Positions 54,939 to 63,597 of a DNA stretch of 64,000 bases are shown in pieces. The translations under genes and the position numbers were made by a program. Position 1 is the first letter of the stretch, and each line of letters opens with the position of its first letter. The notes under the pieces were generated by a model. The model was not told the origin of the DNA. It made no database searches and saw nothing but the letters and a program-made list of their open reading frames with translations. This DNA is from Lentilactobacillus raoultii (GTDB lineage: Bacteria > Bacillota > Bacilli > Lactobacillales > Lactobacillaceae): the NCBI RefSeq assembly GCF_900411375.1, contig NZ_LS422986.1:248001-312000 (forward strand), written 5' to 3'.

Positions 54939-55331
54939 ATGGATTTAATTAAATTGATTGATCAGTATCAGGCAGCGGTTGTTATTCGAAATGCCGCGGC
55001 CAAAAAGTATCGAAACCAGCTTCATCAAAAGATTGATCACATTGAACGACTTCATCATTGTACCATTGACCAAATTCCAGATAGTGATCCGCTAATCAAA
55101 GATTTGCAGCGGTTTGCTAATCACTGTGAGCCACATTTGCCACCAAGGAAGCGGCGACAGCTCACCTCGTATCATGGTAAGCAACGTGATGAGTTAAGAA
55201 AGACGGTGACTGATTTACTAAGTTTGGGGCTTGAACCCTTTCAGATTACTTACATTTTAGGCATCACCCCTCAGGCATTCTGGCAAATCAGGTTTCAGGC
55301 TCAAACACCTCAAAAGCTCAATGATCGGTAG
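54939..55331 (+). CDS. Phage-type regulatory protein, unknown family
   Basis: 130 residues from ATG 54939 (GAAAGGAGAAC upstream); the frame from 54891 is longer only by chance. Helical and basic, with an N-terminal coiled-coil-like stretch and a C-terminal HTH-like segment LLSLGLEPFQITYILGITPQAFWQIRFQ. It is the first gene behind the LexA-like promoter. I do not recognise the family; small DNA-binding proteins occupy this position in phage late-control regions. Confidence 0.65.
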   Translation: MDLIKLIDQYQAAVVIRNAAAKKYRNQLHQKIDHIERLHHCTIDQIPDSDPLIKDLQRFANHCEPHLPPRKRRQLTSYHGKQRDELRKTVTDLLSLGLEPFQITYILGITPQAFWQIRFQAQTPQKLNDR

Positions 55332-55360
55332 TGCTAGTCAATTAAAAAGGGGGCGTCATT

Positions 55361-55726
55361 TTGACAACAGCTATCACGAAGTATTTGGAAGAGGTTTTGA
55401 GAGATTACCCACAATCAGCTCGCTATATTGACCATTGCGAGCATCAAATGATTTTTGAAACCGCCAATGGTCAAGTAATGGCGAATAATATTACGACCGA
55501 TCGATATTTGCGTCGGTTAAAAGATAATCAGCGAGCGGTTCATGACTGCTTGGAGCGATCCGATGTAGATACTAAGCAGGTTATTCGAACACTGTATTTC
55601 AATCCCGTTCAGCGGTTAACCTTGAGGGATGCGGCCATTCAGTTGACTATGAGCGTGGCGACAGTTAGTCGGAAGCGGAAACGTTTCTTGGAAAATCTTA
55701 GTAAGCGGCTTGGTTTAAGCATGTAG
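55361..55726 (+). CDS. ArpU/RinA-like phage late transcription regulator
   Basis: 121 residues from TTG 55361 with GGGGGCG upstream. The C-terminal half (YFNPVQRLTLRDAAIQLTMSVATVSRKRKRFLENLSKRLGL) is a sigma-region-4-like helix-turn-helix with the ATVSRKRKRF pattern typical of ArpU/RinA-type phage proteins that switch on late (packaging and lysis) genes. The N-terminal half is helical. In its place before a terminator and holin it probably activates or allows transcription of the downstream lysis part. Confidence 0.72.
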   Translation: MTTAITKYLEEVLRDYPQSARYIDHCEHQMIFETANGQVMANNITTDRYLRRLKDNQRAVHDCLERSDVDTKQVIRTLYFNPVQRLTLRDAAIQLTMSVATVSRKRKRFLENLSKRLGLSM

Positions 55727-55779
55727 TTAAAGTTGAAGTAACGGATTTGCAAAAGGCTCGATGAAGTTCGCGCTACAAT

Positions 55780-55827
55780 AATCAGCTGTTGAATCGTTAC
55801 AAGTGATGATTCAACAGCTGATTTTTT
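55780..55827 (+). terminator. Strong terminator directly before the holin gene
   Basis: A perfect 16-base stem, AATCAGCTGTTGAATC (55780-55795) against its complement at 55808-55823, followed by T6. The holin ribosome site begins four bases later, leaving no room for a promoter between them. Confidence 0.88.
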
Positions 55828-55845
55828 GCATGGGAGGTGATAATT

Positions 55846-56196
55846 ATGACAACTGCAACGATTAGTGTGACGAGTTTGGTGGCATTCTTGTTGGCGGTCA
55901 TTCCAGCGCTTTATCGACTGATGCAACCATTCCTTCAAGCAAGAATTCTTAAAGAAAGGGATCTTCACACTCAGCGACAACTAGAGCTACTAGATCACTT
56001 GGCAAGTATTGCAGTGGCAGAGATGGCCAACTTGAAAGATTTGAGTCATGAAAACCGAAAGAAAGCCGCCATTCGATTGATTATTGAACAACTTGCAGCA
56101 TTAAGCACCAAAATATCTAAAGCAACGATTAGCGCATCTGTTGAGTCAGCTTACCAATTCTATAAACATCAGTTGAGAGGGGATAATCATCGATAA
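55846..56196 (+). CDS. Phage holin, LLH family-like
   Basis: 116 residues from ATG 55846, GGGAGGTGA upstream. One hydrophobic N-terminal segment (about 6-24, SVTSLVAFLLAVIPALYRL) is followed by a long charged amphipathic helix (LHTQRQLELLDHLASIAVAEMANLKDL) and a domain ending KISKATISASVESAYQFYKHQ. This is the layout of the phage LL-H holin family (Phage_holin_6_1). Holins make the membrane lesion that lets cytosolic lytic proteins out. No endolysin gene follows; the next gene is a helveticin J-like protein. Confidence 0.8.
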   Translation: MTTATISVTSLVAFLLAVIPALYRLMQPFLQARILKERDLHTQRQLELLDHLASIAVAEMANLKDLSHENRKKAAIRLIIEQLAALSTKISKATISASVESAYQFYKHQLRGDNHR

Positions 56197-56379
56197 TCTT
56201 TGGCAATGGAAAATGAAGTGGTATTTTCAACTTTAAATATGATTAAACTGAAACAAATTTGAAAATTTTAGTTTTAAAAACACATTATACTCATTTATGT
56301 AATCGGCGCTGGTTACGAATTACTAATTCAATTCCGGAGTTGGGTTGGTAAACGATAAATTTAAGAAAGAAGATTTTTA

Positions 56380-57342
56380 ATGATGACAAATGCTAAAAGA
56401 AAATTTACGTTAACGATGCCTGGTACCCAAGTAGTTCAAAAATTTTATTTGGATTCCGATGGTACGGCGTATGCTTTGCAGATGTACGGTGAAAAAGATG
56501 ATATGCTTTTGCGATATATCAACGTTGCTTCTGATCAGAAAGATATTGACTTCACAAAGTCTGGTTTTTCAGAAATGAGATTAAAAAACTTTGGTCACTG
56601 CCAAACTTTTGAACCGTTCACTGATTCAGGGGGCGACAAATGGGCATGGGTAGCCACCTATGCAAGTTCAAAAGAAATTGATAGTTTGGGAGATCATTGG
56701 GCAAGCCGCATCGGAGTGATTAAACTTGATGGTAAGGATAAAAATGCCAGCGATGTTCATGCTATTACGTATTTAAATTATTTGGGAACTGGAACAACTA
56801 AAAATATGAGTTTGCACAGGGTTGATGCGGCTTTATCTTCAGATAAAACCCGGTTAGCCATCTGGACGCAAAGTCGTGGTGATGCAAAAACGGCGCAAAA
56901 ACGCATTACAGCGTTAAATGCAAAGCCATTATTTGATGCATTGCAAAACGGTAATATTAACGCTAAGACTGACCCTAGAATGATTAAGGGTGGAAGTTTC
57001 TACGTTTCCAGTCGTGATATTTCCAAGTATGTATATCCACAAAATTCTTGGCAGGGGATGGAACTATCCAACAAGCGAAGTGCGGTTAATGGCGGCTATA
57101 ATTGGCTGTACTTCACTAGTGGTCAGGCGAAGAAGGGTTCAAAGCCAATGATTGTGCGTTCACCTTGGAATGTATTGGGATCGACCCCTGTAGAACGAGT
57201 TATTTCATTTTCTGATCTATCAGGAAGTGTTGAAATTGAGGCACCTCAATTGACTGGAAACGATATTCTCTTCGGTATTGAGTCCGGTCCTGCTGGAGGT
57301 AAGACTCACTATATCTACAGCGTATCAAAGTCAATTTTCTAA
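56380..57342 (+). CDS. Helveticin J family class III bacteriocin-like protein
   Basis: 320 residues from ATG 56380 (AAGAAAGAAG upstream). Segments that line up with helveticin J are ITYLNYLGTGTTKNMSLHRVDAALSSD near 128-154 (helveticin: YLNRAGSNPF, KMTHAEAAVSPD) and ISFSDLSGSVEIEAPQLTGND near 282-302. The protein is beta-rich, without cysteine clusters. There is no signal peptide or double-glycine leader, so release requires lysis or a holin. It lies 183 bases after the holin on the same strand. A bidirectional terminator follows. Immunity is not identifiable; killing activity is inferred from the family. Confidence 0.82.
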   Translation: MMTNAKRKFTLTMPGTQVVQKFYLDSDGTAYALQMYGEKDDMLLRYINVASDQKDIDFTKSGFSEMRLKNFGHCQTFEPFTDSGGDKWAWVATYASSKEIDSLGDHWASRIGVIKLDGKDKNASDVHAITYLNYLGTGTTKNMSLHRVDAALSSDKTRLAIWTQSRGDAKTAQKRITALNAKPLFDALQNGNINAKTDPRMIKGGSFYVSSRDISKYVYPQNSWQGMELSNKRSAVNGGYNWLYFTSGQAKKGSKPMIVRSPWNVLGSTPVERVISFSDLSGSVEIEAPQLTGNDILFGIESGPAGGKTHYIYSVSKSIF

Positions 57343-57390
57343 AAATTAAATCAATGATGAGACGCTGGATGTAAGGTTTATCTAGGTCTA

Positions 57391-57440
57391 AAAATCCCGT
57401 AAAATCAGTTTACAAATTGCTGATTTTACGGGATTTTTTT
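57391..57440. terminator. Bidirectional terminator after the helveticin-like gene
   Basis: AAAATCCCGTAAAATCAG pairs with CTGATTTTACGGGATTTT, ending TTTTTT. Confidence 0.88.
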
Positions 57441-57465
57441 AAAACAATCAAGTGTGATATTGCTT

Positions 57466-58311
57466 TTAATCGGCATTATTTTTTGGAATCGCTAATACAA
57501 TTGCACAAGACCTGTAGTTTATCATGTCCTGAAATCCTGGTTTGCTCATTGGATATTGATATTGGGTAGCTTGCTTTAATTCGCTAAGTTTTTCGTATGA
57601 TTCCGCGTTGCCCACAATATCTAAACCAATGTTGTAATTAGAAAGGCTGCTTCTTTTGTTCTGATCATAGCCAAGCTTATTGAGTCGCTGTTCAATGTAA
57701 TTTATGGCTTTGGAAGGTGCCATACGTTGGTATCTAGCATCAAATGTATTGAAACTAATAAATTTAGTATTTGTAAAGTTAGCCAAGAGTGATTTATTCC
57801 GATCTTTAGATAGATATAAGCTCTTGGATAAATCCAAATTAATCTTGGAATTAGGAAAAAGCTTTGCGACCATCCGAGTTAGTTTCAAAGCCTTATTAGT
57901 CTTTAGATCGTTAAGGTAGGCTTGCTGACTATCGAATAAAACCGGTAATTTAATGATGCTCTTTTGAAAATAGCCATACCAAGCGATCCCTCGAATCTTT
58001 TTGTTGTAAGCGGAGTACAGGTTGTAATACACTTCATTTTTGCCCTTTACCGGTTTCACGAAAGCTTTGGAAACCATCCAGACTGTATTGGGATAGTTTT
58101 TTAAATTATGAATCCGTTTGGTTTGGGCCATATTCCAAATGTAGGCTTTTTGGCTTTTAGTGTTTGCATAGTATGGAACAGGGCCAAAAGTTTTGGTTCC
58201 ATCGAAAGAATAGTTACTGGGAATCTTACTGGCAGTTGCCGAACTAATACTTGATAAGCCGGCAAACATGGCGATTAGAACTAACAAAAATAATAAACTT
58301 TTTTTAAACAT
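57466..58311 (-). CDS. Secreted protein, paralogue of its upstream neighbour
   Basis: 281 residues from ATG 58311 (TAGGAGTG upstream). Signal peptide at about 1-26 (FKKSLLFLLVLIAMFAGLSS, then an A-x-A site). Next comes a domain with VPYYANTKSQKAYIWNMAQTKRIHNLKNYPNTVWMVSKAF, also found in the upstream gene and in other secreted lactobacillar proteins. The C-terminal half differs between the two. It is exported, not anchored by LPXTG. Function unknown; adhesion, wall binding or a role connected to the convergent bacteriocin gene are possibilities without evidence. Confidence 0.72.
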   Translation of the reverse strand: MFKKSLLFLLVLIAMFAGLSSISSATASKIPSNYSFDGTKTFGPVPYYANTKSQKAYIWNMAQTKRIHNLKNYPNTVWMVSKAFVKPVKGKNEVYYNLYSAYNKKIRGIAWYGYFQKSIIKLPVLFDSQQAYLNDLKTNKALKLTRMVAKLFPNSKINLDLSKSLYLSKDRNKSLLANFTNTKFISFNTFDARYQRMAPSKAINYIEQRLNKLGYDQNKRSSLSNYNIGLDIVGNAESYEKLSELKQATQYQYPMSKPGFQDMINYRSCAIVLAIPKNNAD

Positions 58312-58334
58312 AGAAAACACTCCTACATATCCAT

Positions 58335-59081
58335 TCATTTTGTTGGTGGTAGTAACAGGATATCAGCTCCCCGTTTAATTCCGATTCCAATCCGATAGCC
58401 TTTAATTGATGAAAGTGACAATCCACTTGACGCAAGCTGTGTTTCGATATTCTTCCTTAAATATTCAGCATAAGTAATTTTTCCAGAATTCAAAGCTTTG
58501 TCATTTTCACCCCCACCATTTGAAGTGATTTGGATTAATGATGATTGTTCGTCAATAGGTAACTGTTTCTGATAATACTCGTAGCTATCACTGGTGTTGA
58601 GTTCATTGATGCTGTCAGCAACCTTCTGAAGATTTTCATCAGGGCGAGTTTGGTTCATAATTTTAAGAATGGTTGCTCTGGTTTTTTGTTTCTGCTCATT
58701 AGTGATATTTTGAGTTAATAGTACAGGTCCCTTTGGATTAACACCAGCTGTTAAATAGTTTCGATGAACAAATCCAGAAACGGTTCCTTTACCATTAGTA
58801 ACTTGATAATAGATTCCGACTTTTTTTCCATTGTTCATTTTGACACTTTTTGATAAATACCAAGTGGTTCGTGGATAGTTCCTTAGGTTGTGCAAACGTT
58901 TGGTGTGCTTCCAATTCCACATATATGCTGTACTATTGGATTTTGCGTGAAATGGAATATGGTTATAGTATTTTACCTTATTCCACCTGTAAGCAGCTTG
59001 GATGGGTGCTTGCTTTACAGTGAAATTTACCCCAAAAGCCAATAAACTTACGACTACTGCACCAATAATTTTTTTGCTCAT
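58335..59081 (-). CDS. Secreted protein, paralogue of its downstream neighbour
   Basis: 248 residues from ATG 59081 (GGGAGGAAG upstream). Signal peptide at about 1-29 (KKIIGAVVVSLLAFGVNF, cleavage after IQA). The shared domain reads IPFHAKSNSTAYMWNWKHTKRLHNLRNYPRTTWYLSKSV, clearly homologous to the next gene. C-terminal part about 115-248 contains IQITSNGGGENDKALNSGKITYAEYLR and is predicted soluble. It forms an operon with the downstream paralogue (23-base gap). No catalytic motif is recognised. Confidence 0.72.
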   Translation of the reverse strand: MSKKIIGAVVVSLLAFGVNFTVKQAPIQAAYRWNKVKYYNHIPFHAKSNSTAYMWNWKHTKRLHNLRNYPRTTWYLSKSVKMNNGKKVGIYYQVTNGKGTVSGFVHRNYLTAGVNPKGPVLLTQNITNEQKQKTRATILKIMNQTRPDENLQKVADSINELNTSDSYEYYQKQLPIDEQSSLIQITSNGGGENDKALNSGKITYAEYLRKNIETQLASSGLSLSSIKGYRIGIGIKRGADILLLPPTK

Positions 59082-59175
59082 TATACTTCCTCCCATACAC
59101 TCATTTTAACAAAAGAAAGATCACTCCAGCCAATATAAGTATCCGTTAATTATTCTAAATGAAAGATGATCTTGG

Positions 59176-60105
59176 TTAAAACTTAATCAGTGCAAATACC
59201 AATGGGATGGTGACCAGACTCAAAATAGTTGAAAGACTCATCAAAGCGACAGCCGGGCTGGTATCACCATAAGCCTGCAATGTAAAGAGGACAACTAATC
59301 CAGCGGCGGGGCATGCAGCCATTAGGACGGTTGTATATAACGCCACTCCCGAAACTGTTAGCAGTTGCAAGACAATGATAGCGATTATCGGGAACAGAAC
59401 ATTTCTGAAGAAAAGGGCCAACCAGAGATGCCAGTCAATGAGTTGCCGATTTAGTTTAATATTGCCTAAACTGTTGCCAATGACAATCATTGAAAGTGGT
59501 GTATTGATCGAGCTGATATACTTGACGACCTCATTTGCCGGCTCCGGCAACTGGTAAGAATAGAGGAAAAAGATTAAGCCGATTAGAATGGAAATGATAT
59601 TTGGATTGACAATGATTTCACGGAAGTTTTGCCAGCGATCGGTGGTCTTTTGACCTGTCTTAAAAAGAGAGACGCCGTGAGTCCAACTAAAAATGTTGAA
59701 CCCAGCCAATGACGCAACGGCAAAGAAGACACCACTGTTGCCAAATAAAGCGCTGGTTATAGGAACTCCCATAAAACCGGCGTTGGAATAAATACTGCCA
59801 TATTGGGTAATTCGGCGCAGGTTAATGTTGCTAATCCGGCCAAAGGCTAGTTTTGAAATTACAATTTCGACTATGTAAAAGATGAAAATGCCGATGCAAA
59901 CCAGCAAGAGCTGTTTCATTCGACTAGCGGAATAATGTTGCTCAAAGGCGCCGATAATTAAGCAAGGCGAAACAATATAGAGCAGGATGTTGGTAAGATC
60001 GTTTGACGTTTGTGGCCGCATGAAGCCAAGCTTGTTGATTAAGACGCCGACCAGCATTAAGACAAACATCAACACAATTTGATTGGTAAGTTGACCGAGA
60101 GCCAA
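59176..60105 (-). CDS. AEC family transporter (auxin efflux carrier/malate permease type)
   Basis: 309 residues from TTG 60105 behind AGGAGGTGG; ten membrane segments. Marks are LGFMRPQTSNDLTNILLYIVSPCLIIGAF near 27-56, FMGVPITSALFG near 112 and the second half with VIGNSLGNIKLN and AACPAAGLVVLFTLQAYG. AEC carriers in lactobacilli include malate permeases, so a link to the malolactic enzyme is possible but it is 53 kb away in this window. Substrate unresolved. Confidence 0.85.
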   Translation of the reverse strand: MALGQLTNQIVLMFVLMLVGVLINKLGFMRPQTSNDLTNILLYIVSPCLIIGAFEQHYSASRMKQLLLVCIGIFIFYIVEIVISKLAFGRISNINLRRITQYGSIYSNAGFMGVPITSALFGNSGVFFAVASLAGFNIFSWTHGVSLFKTGQKTTDRWQNFREIIVNPNIISILIGLIFFLYSYQLPEPANEVVKYISSINTPLSMIVIGNSLGNIKLNRQLIDWHLWLALFFRNVLFPIIAIIVLQLLTVSGVALYTTVLMAACPAAGLVVLFTLQAYGDTSPAVALMSLSTILSLVTIPLVFALIKF

Positions 60106-60438
60106 AGAACCACCTCCTGATAGAATGTAGATTTCAATAGTTTCTTGAAAAACTATCTAGACCACTTACATTGTATCGCAAATCTTAATCATTGTGGGCA
60201 ATCAGCCGATCTTCCCAGAGAGCTCGCAGGGACAATGATCGTTGATTCAGGAATAACCTTATTACTGATGGAAAAATAAGAATTAGTTTCATTTTTGTGA
60301 AAATAGTTTTCTCGATCTATGTAACTGATCACAGTAACCGAGTTGTTGGTTAGGTGTTCCCAAAATGCTCAATAAATAAGCACGAAACTCTTCCTGAAAA
60401 GAATTCCGTGCAATGGTGAAGTAATTATTCTGATAATC
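60106..60438. other. Intergenic stretch without a recognisable gene
   Basis: 333 bases between the AEC gene and the ABC operon end. It contains a short repeat-like GATCGTTGATTC and GATCTTCCCAGAGAG but no reading frame with a ribosome site and no clear terminator. The region presumably holds the AEC promoter on the minus strand. Confidence 0.4.
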
Positions 60439-61071
60439 CTAATTGACGATGGCACCACCATCAATTTGGATGACGGTTTGACTCAAAAGTTTCAGGTCAT
60501 CTTTATCGTGGCTCGCTAAAATTACGGTTGTACCGCGATTAGCTTCTTGTCTTAGGGTTTCTCTTAATTTCTCGGTACTCTCTTGATCTAGGCCGTTTGT
60601 TGGCTCATCCAGCAAAAGGAGTTTCGGCTTTTCGAAAAGTGCCTGAGCAATGCTTAATTTCTGCCGCATCCCCAATGAATATTTGGCGACTTTGGTATTC
60701 CATTCCCGCTCCGCCATTCCGACCTTTTCAAAAGCTGATTTAATATCATCAAGTGTGGCTTGATGTTTAATCTTGCTTAACGCGACCAGGTTTTCAAGTC
60801 CTGTCAAATCCTTTGGAAATACCGTATTTTCAATCGTCACCCCAATGCTGGGTGGGAAATCGATTTTTTCGTGTAATGGTTCGCCATCAATGATAACTTG
60901 GCCTAAACTTGGAATCAGTAAACCGGCGATTGCTCTTATTAACATGGTTTTACCGGAGCCGTTTCGACCCGCAAGGCCATAAATGTGGCCCGCTTCAAAG
61001 CGATATGAAACGTTTTTAAGCACGGTTGTTTTCTTAATCTTTTTCGTGACGTTTTTTAGTTCGATACTCAT
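60439..61071 (-). CDS. ABC transporter ATP-binding protein (bacitracin/lantibiotic-exporter type)
   Basis: 210 residues from ATG 61071 (AAAGG nine bases upstream). Walker A AGRNGSGKTMLIRAIAGLL near 33, signature YSLGMRQKLSIAQAL near 128 (G-M-R instead of GGQ, common in BcrA-like proteins), Walker B LLLLDEPTNGLD near 150, switch His in ILASHDKDDL. It is the last of four co-directional genes, which together make an ABC-2 exporter. Confidence 0.88.
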   Translation of the reverse strand: MSIELKNVTKKIKKTTVLKNVSYRFEAGHIYGLAGRNGSGKTMLIRAIAGLLIPSLGQVIIDGEPLHEKIDFPPSIGVTIENTVFPKDLTGLENLVALSKIKHQATLDDIKSAFEKVGMAEREWNTKVAKYSLGMRQKLSIAQALFEKPKLLLLDEPTNGLDQESTEKLRETLRQEANRGTTVILASHDKDDLKLLSQTVIQIDGGAIVN

Positions 61072-61076
61072 CTTAT

Positions 61077-61739
61077 TCAACCTTTCAAGAAATCATAGTG
61101 TTTGATAACCCCAAGCAACCAGCCGACTATCAGGCCGGCTTCAGCGCTGCTAATCAATAATTGGGAACCGGCCGGCAACGCCATTAGTCGATAACCATTA
61201 ATGAGCTGAGGGGTAAGTAACGTGGTCCAGCCGCCAAGTTGACCGTTCGAAATGAACAGGTCGCCCAGTATTAAGCACCCAACATAGCCGATAAACAGAC
61301 TAAGGTAGGCAATGGCGCTACTGAATTCTAGCCAAAGGCAGGTAAAGCCAACTAAGATCACCAACCACGCCAGGCCGGCTGTTGCAAAAATCTGCCAAAC
61401 CAACCTAAATGGTGCTTCTAAAGTAATCAAGATCAGTCCACTTTGGCTGCCAGCCTGAATGATCGCCACCGTGACAGCTAATTTCATGATTTTTCCAAGC
61501 AATTGTCGGCGGGTTTGGTACCGTGTGACAATACTTGGAACGGTCGCCAGAAAACGTTGTTCGAAGAATGTCGCAAAGACATAACTGACGGCCAGTAACC
61601 AAATGAGATTGGCAGCCAAGTCCAAAATTTTGAAATGATAATTCAGGCCCAGCAGAATCGGCTTGCGGTTGGCTAAGTCATATAACAAATTCAAACCATT
61701 AATCAAAAGCAACTCAATTGTTAGTTTTCGCGTATTCAC
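61077..61739 (-). CDS. ABC-type membrane subunit
   Basis: The start is GTG 61739, ten bases behind TTGGGAGGATA; its first four bases overlap the stop of the upstream gene (GTGA). 220 residues, six membrane segments with FEQRFLATVPSIVTRYQTRRQLLGKIMKLA as the cytosolic loop after helix 2. It belongs to the exporter whose ATPase follows after five bases. No family signature beyond the general ABC-2 permease layout is evident. Confidence 0.75.
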   Translation of the reverse strand: MNTRKLTIELLLINGLNLLYDLANRKPILLGLNYHFKILDLAANLIWLLAVSYVFATFFEQRFLATVPSIVTRYQTRRQLLGKIMKLAVTVAIIQAGSQSGLILITLEAPFRLVWQIFATAGLAWLVILVGFTCLWLEFSSAIAYLSLFIGYVGCLILGDLFISNGQLGGWTTLLTPQLINGYRLMALPAGSQLLISSAEAGLIVGWLLGVIKHYDFLKG

Positions 61740-62440
61740 AAAATATCCTCCCAATGCAGACATTTTCTGGCGATTAAAAGGCTGACTAAGAAGCATAGGA
61801 GTAGTCTGGAAAAGGAGCGAATAACAATCAGAATCGTCAGGTGACCCGCAAAAAAGTTGGAAAATAAGTTAATTTCAAATAGTGGAATCCAAAAATGGAA
61901 AAATCTGGCAGCGATGCTTAAAAGGATATTGGCACAAATTAACATCACCAGCACCAAGTAATCACGATAAAAAACCATGAGAATTCGGGAAATTTCTCCC
62001 AAAAAGCTCAAAAACAAAGTTGTGTTAATAATTGTGATTACTAATAGTAGGCCAAAGGACCATTCAAAAATTCCTTTTCCCATGAATAGTTGATTGAGGA
62101 TCGACCCAAAAAGAACGTAAGTGGTACTAAAGAGAATCGCATCAAATAACAGCTGCTTTTCGGATTGATGAAGCATCGATCGACGTGATGTTCGATAATA
62201 GACCAGGTAGGAATTTCGATTACTCAGTTCAAAGACGATGAAGATAGTTGCGATCACTGGGCCAAAGAAGAAAATTGAGAAGGCGCCACTTTCGGTTGAA
62301 AATAAGGATTGCCAAGCTTGGATTTCGGTTGCGTTTGGCTGAACATTGGTATTTTGACTCCAATTAAGCCATAAGAAAATGACCAAGATGATTAAACTGA
62401 TAACCCGGTAACGAGTTCTTCTTTTAGCTGAAATAAACAT
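61736..62440 (-). CDS. Membrane subunit of the ABC exporter operon
   Basis: 234 residues from ATG 62440 (GGGGTAA upstream), overlapping the preceding gene by 17 bases. Six hydrophobic segments; loop RNSYLVYYRTSRRSMLHQSEKQLLFD resembles the coupling-helix region of ABC-2 permeases and of its neighbours, suggesting that the three membrane genes arose by duplication. Substrate unknown. Confidence 0.72.
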   Translation of the reverse strand: MFISAKRRTRYRVISLIILVIFLWLNWSQNTNVQPNATEIQAWQSLFSTESGAFSIFFFGPVIATIFIVFELSNRNSYLVYYRTSRRSMLHQSEKQLLFDAILFSTTYVLFGSILNQLFMGKGIFEWSFGLLLVITIINTTLFLSFLGEISRILMVFYRDYLVLVMLICANILLSIAARFFHFWIPLFEINLFSNFFAGHLTILIVIRSFSRLLLCFLVSLLIARKCLHWEDIL

Positions 62441-63248
62441 ATTTACCCCGCAATTTTAGCCAAAGATTACTGCCAACAATGATAGCACCACAAATCAATA
62501 AGTAGCTGATTAGCGCTGAAAGATAGGTGCCCCAATCGTATTCGATAAATGGCTGTATAAAATAAGTTGAACTGGCCGGCATTGCGACCATAAAGAACCA
62601 GATTCCCAGGGAAACTGGATAAACCAGAATGGGTCGTTTTAAGATCAAAACCAGTACCTGAACGACCACGGCAAATAACCCGAAGGCAGCGCTGACGATG
62701 ACGGAATAGGCCAGGTAGGTTAAATTGGGATGGTGCATTTCTAATGCCAATAAATGAGAATACTTTGTCGAGTTCTCCAAGTCCATGAAAGATTGACCGT
62801 TGTGAAATAGTAATTCTGCCAACAAAAAATCAAAGATAAATAACACTAAAAAGAGGCCCATAAAGACAATGAATTGGGTTAATTGACTGGTTACCAGGTA
62901 ACGGTTAATCTTTGAAGAGCGGGACAAAGTCACATAATTGCTTTCAGTTTGGCTTTGTTCGACTAATCGTTGGGTGCTGATTAAAAGCAAATACATAGGT
63001 AGCAGCCAAATGATCATGGTCTGTAAGAATTGACCAGAAGTGTTGCCGGCTAGAAAAGTGGTCATGGTTGGGTGATAAACATTTTTAAAAGATAACGCAA
63101 TATGTTTATATCTTGCATAATCCCAAAATAGATAGTAATTTCCATACCAGGAAAATGCTTCGCCCAGGATGATGGCGATCAATAAGAATAGGATGCTTAG
63201 CATACTTCGCTTTGAATGTTTAATCGCGGTTAATTCCGATGATAGCAA
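62424..63248 (-). CDS. First membrane subunit of the ABC exporter operon
   Basis: The best start is TTG 63248, behind AGAGGAAAG; the ATG-containing extension to 63305 would put that site inside the gene. 274 residues with six to seven hydrophobic segments and loop STQRLVEQSQTESNYVTLSRSSKINRYLVTSQLTQF matching the same coupling-loop pattern as the next gene. It heads the operon 62424 -> 60439. A four-gene ABC system with several permeases and one ATPase is common for peptide or bacteriocin export/immunity. Confidence 0.72.
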   Translation of the reverse strand: MLSSELTAIKHSKRSMLSILFLLIAIILGEAFSWYGNYYLFWDYARYKHIALSFKNVYHPTMTTFLAGNTSGQFLQTMIIWLLPMYLLLISTQRLVEQSQTESNYVTLSRSSKINRYLVTSQLTQFIVFMGLFLVLFIFDFLLAELLFHNGQSFMDLENSTKYSHLLALEMHHPNLTYLAYSVIVSAAFGLFAVVVQVLVLILKRPILVYPVSLGIWFFMVAMPASSTYFIQPFIEYDWGTYLSALISYLLICGAIIVGSNLWLKLRGKYVYFS

Positions 63249-63597
63249 TGGCTTTCCTCTTTCTATATGTAATGTATTTAATATTGGACATAATTCATCT
63301 ATCATAAAATACTTATTTCATTTAATCGTATCCAAGTGAATTTTTTGTGAAAACTGTTTGAAGATTTTGTGAACAGAATCTTTTTTGGCACCTAACTCCC
63401 TACATGGCAGTGATGATCGATCGATAAAATTATTTAGCTATCCAAGAAAATGATCGTTTTTCCCTCCATTAATTATTAAGAGAATCTAACAATTCATGAA
63501 TTATGAGCGACTTTTTTAACCATGTGAGCGATCTTTGCTAGTATAAGTTTGGCTTTAAAAAGGGTTAATTTTGATTGCTGAATGGGGGGAGCAAGTC
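63249..63597. other. Divergent intergenic region
   Basis: About 350 AT-rich bases between the ABC operon and the GH20 gene. Promoters for both directions must lie here; I see only weak candidates (AGTATAA near 63540) and no RNA motif or repeat. Confidence 0.4.

Noticed and set aside
56197-56379. Separate promoter for the helveticin-like gene
   Set aside because: TTGAAA and TATACT are present but 21 bases apart, too far for a confident call; read-through from the holin is as likely.
53962-59081. An intact prophage
   Set aside because: No integrase, terminase, portal, capsid, tail or endolysin gene and no clear att repeats are visible; only repressor, regulators and holin remain.
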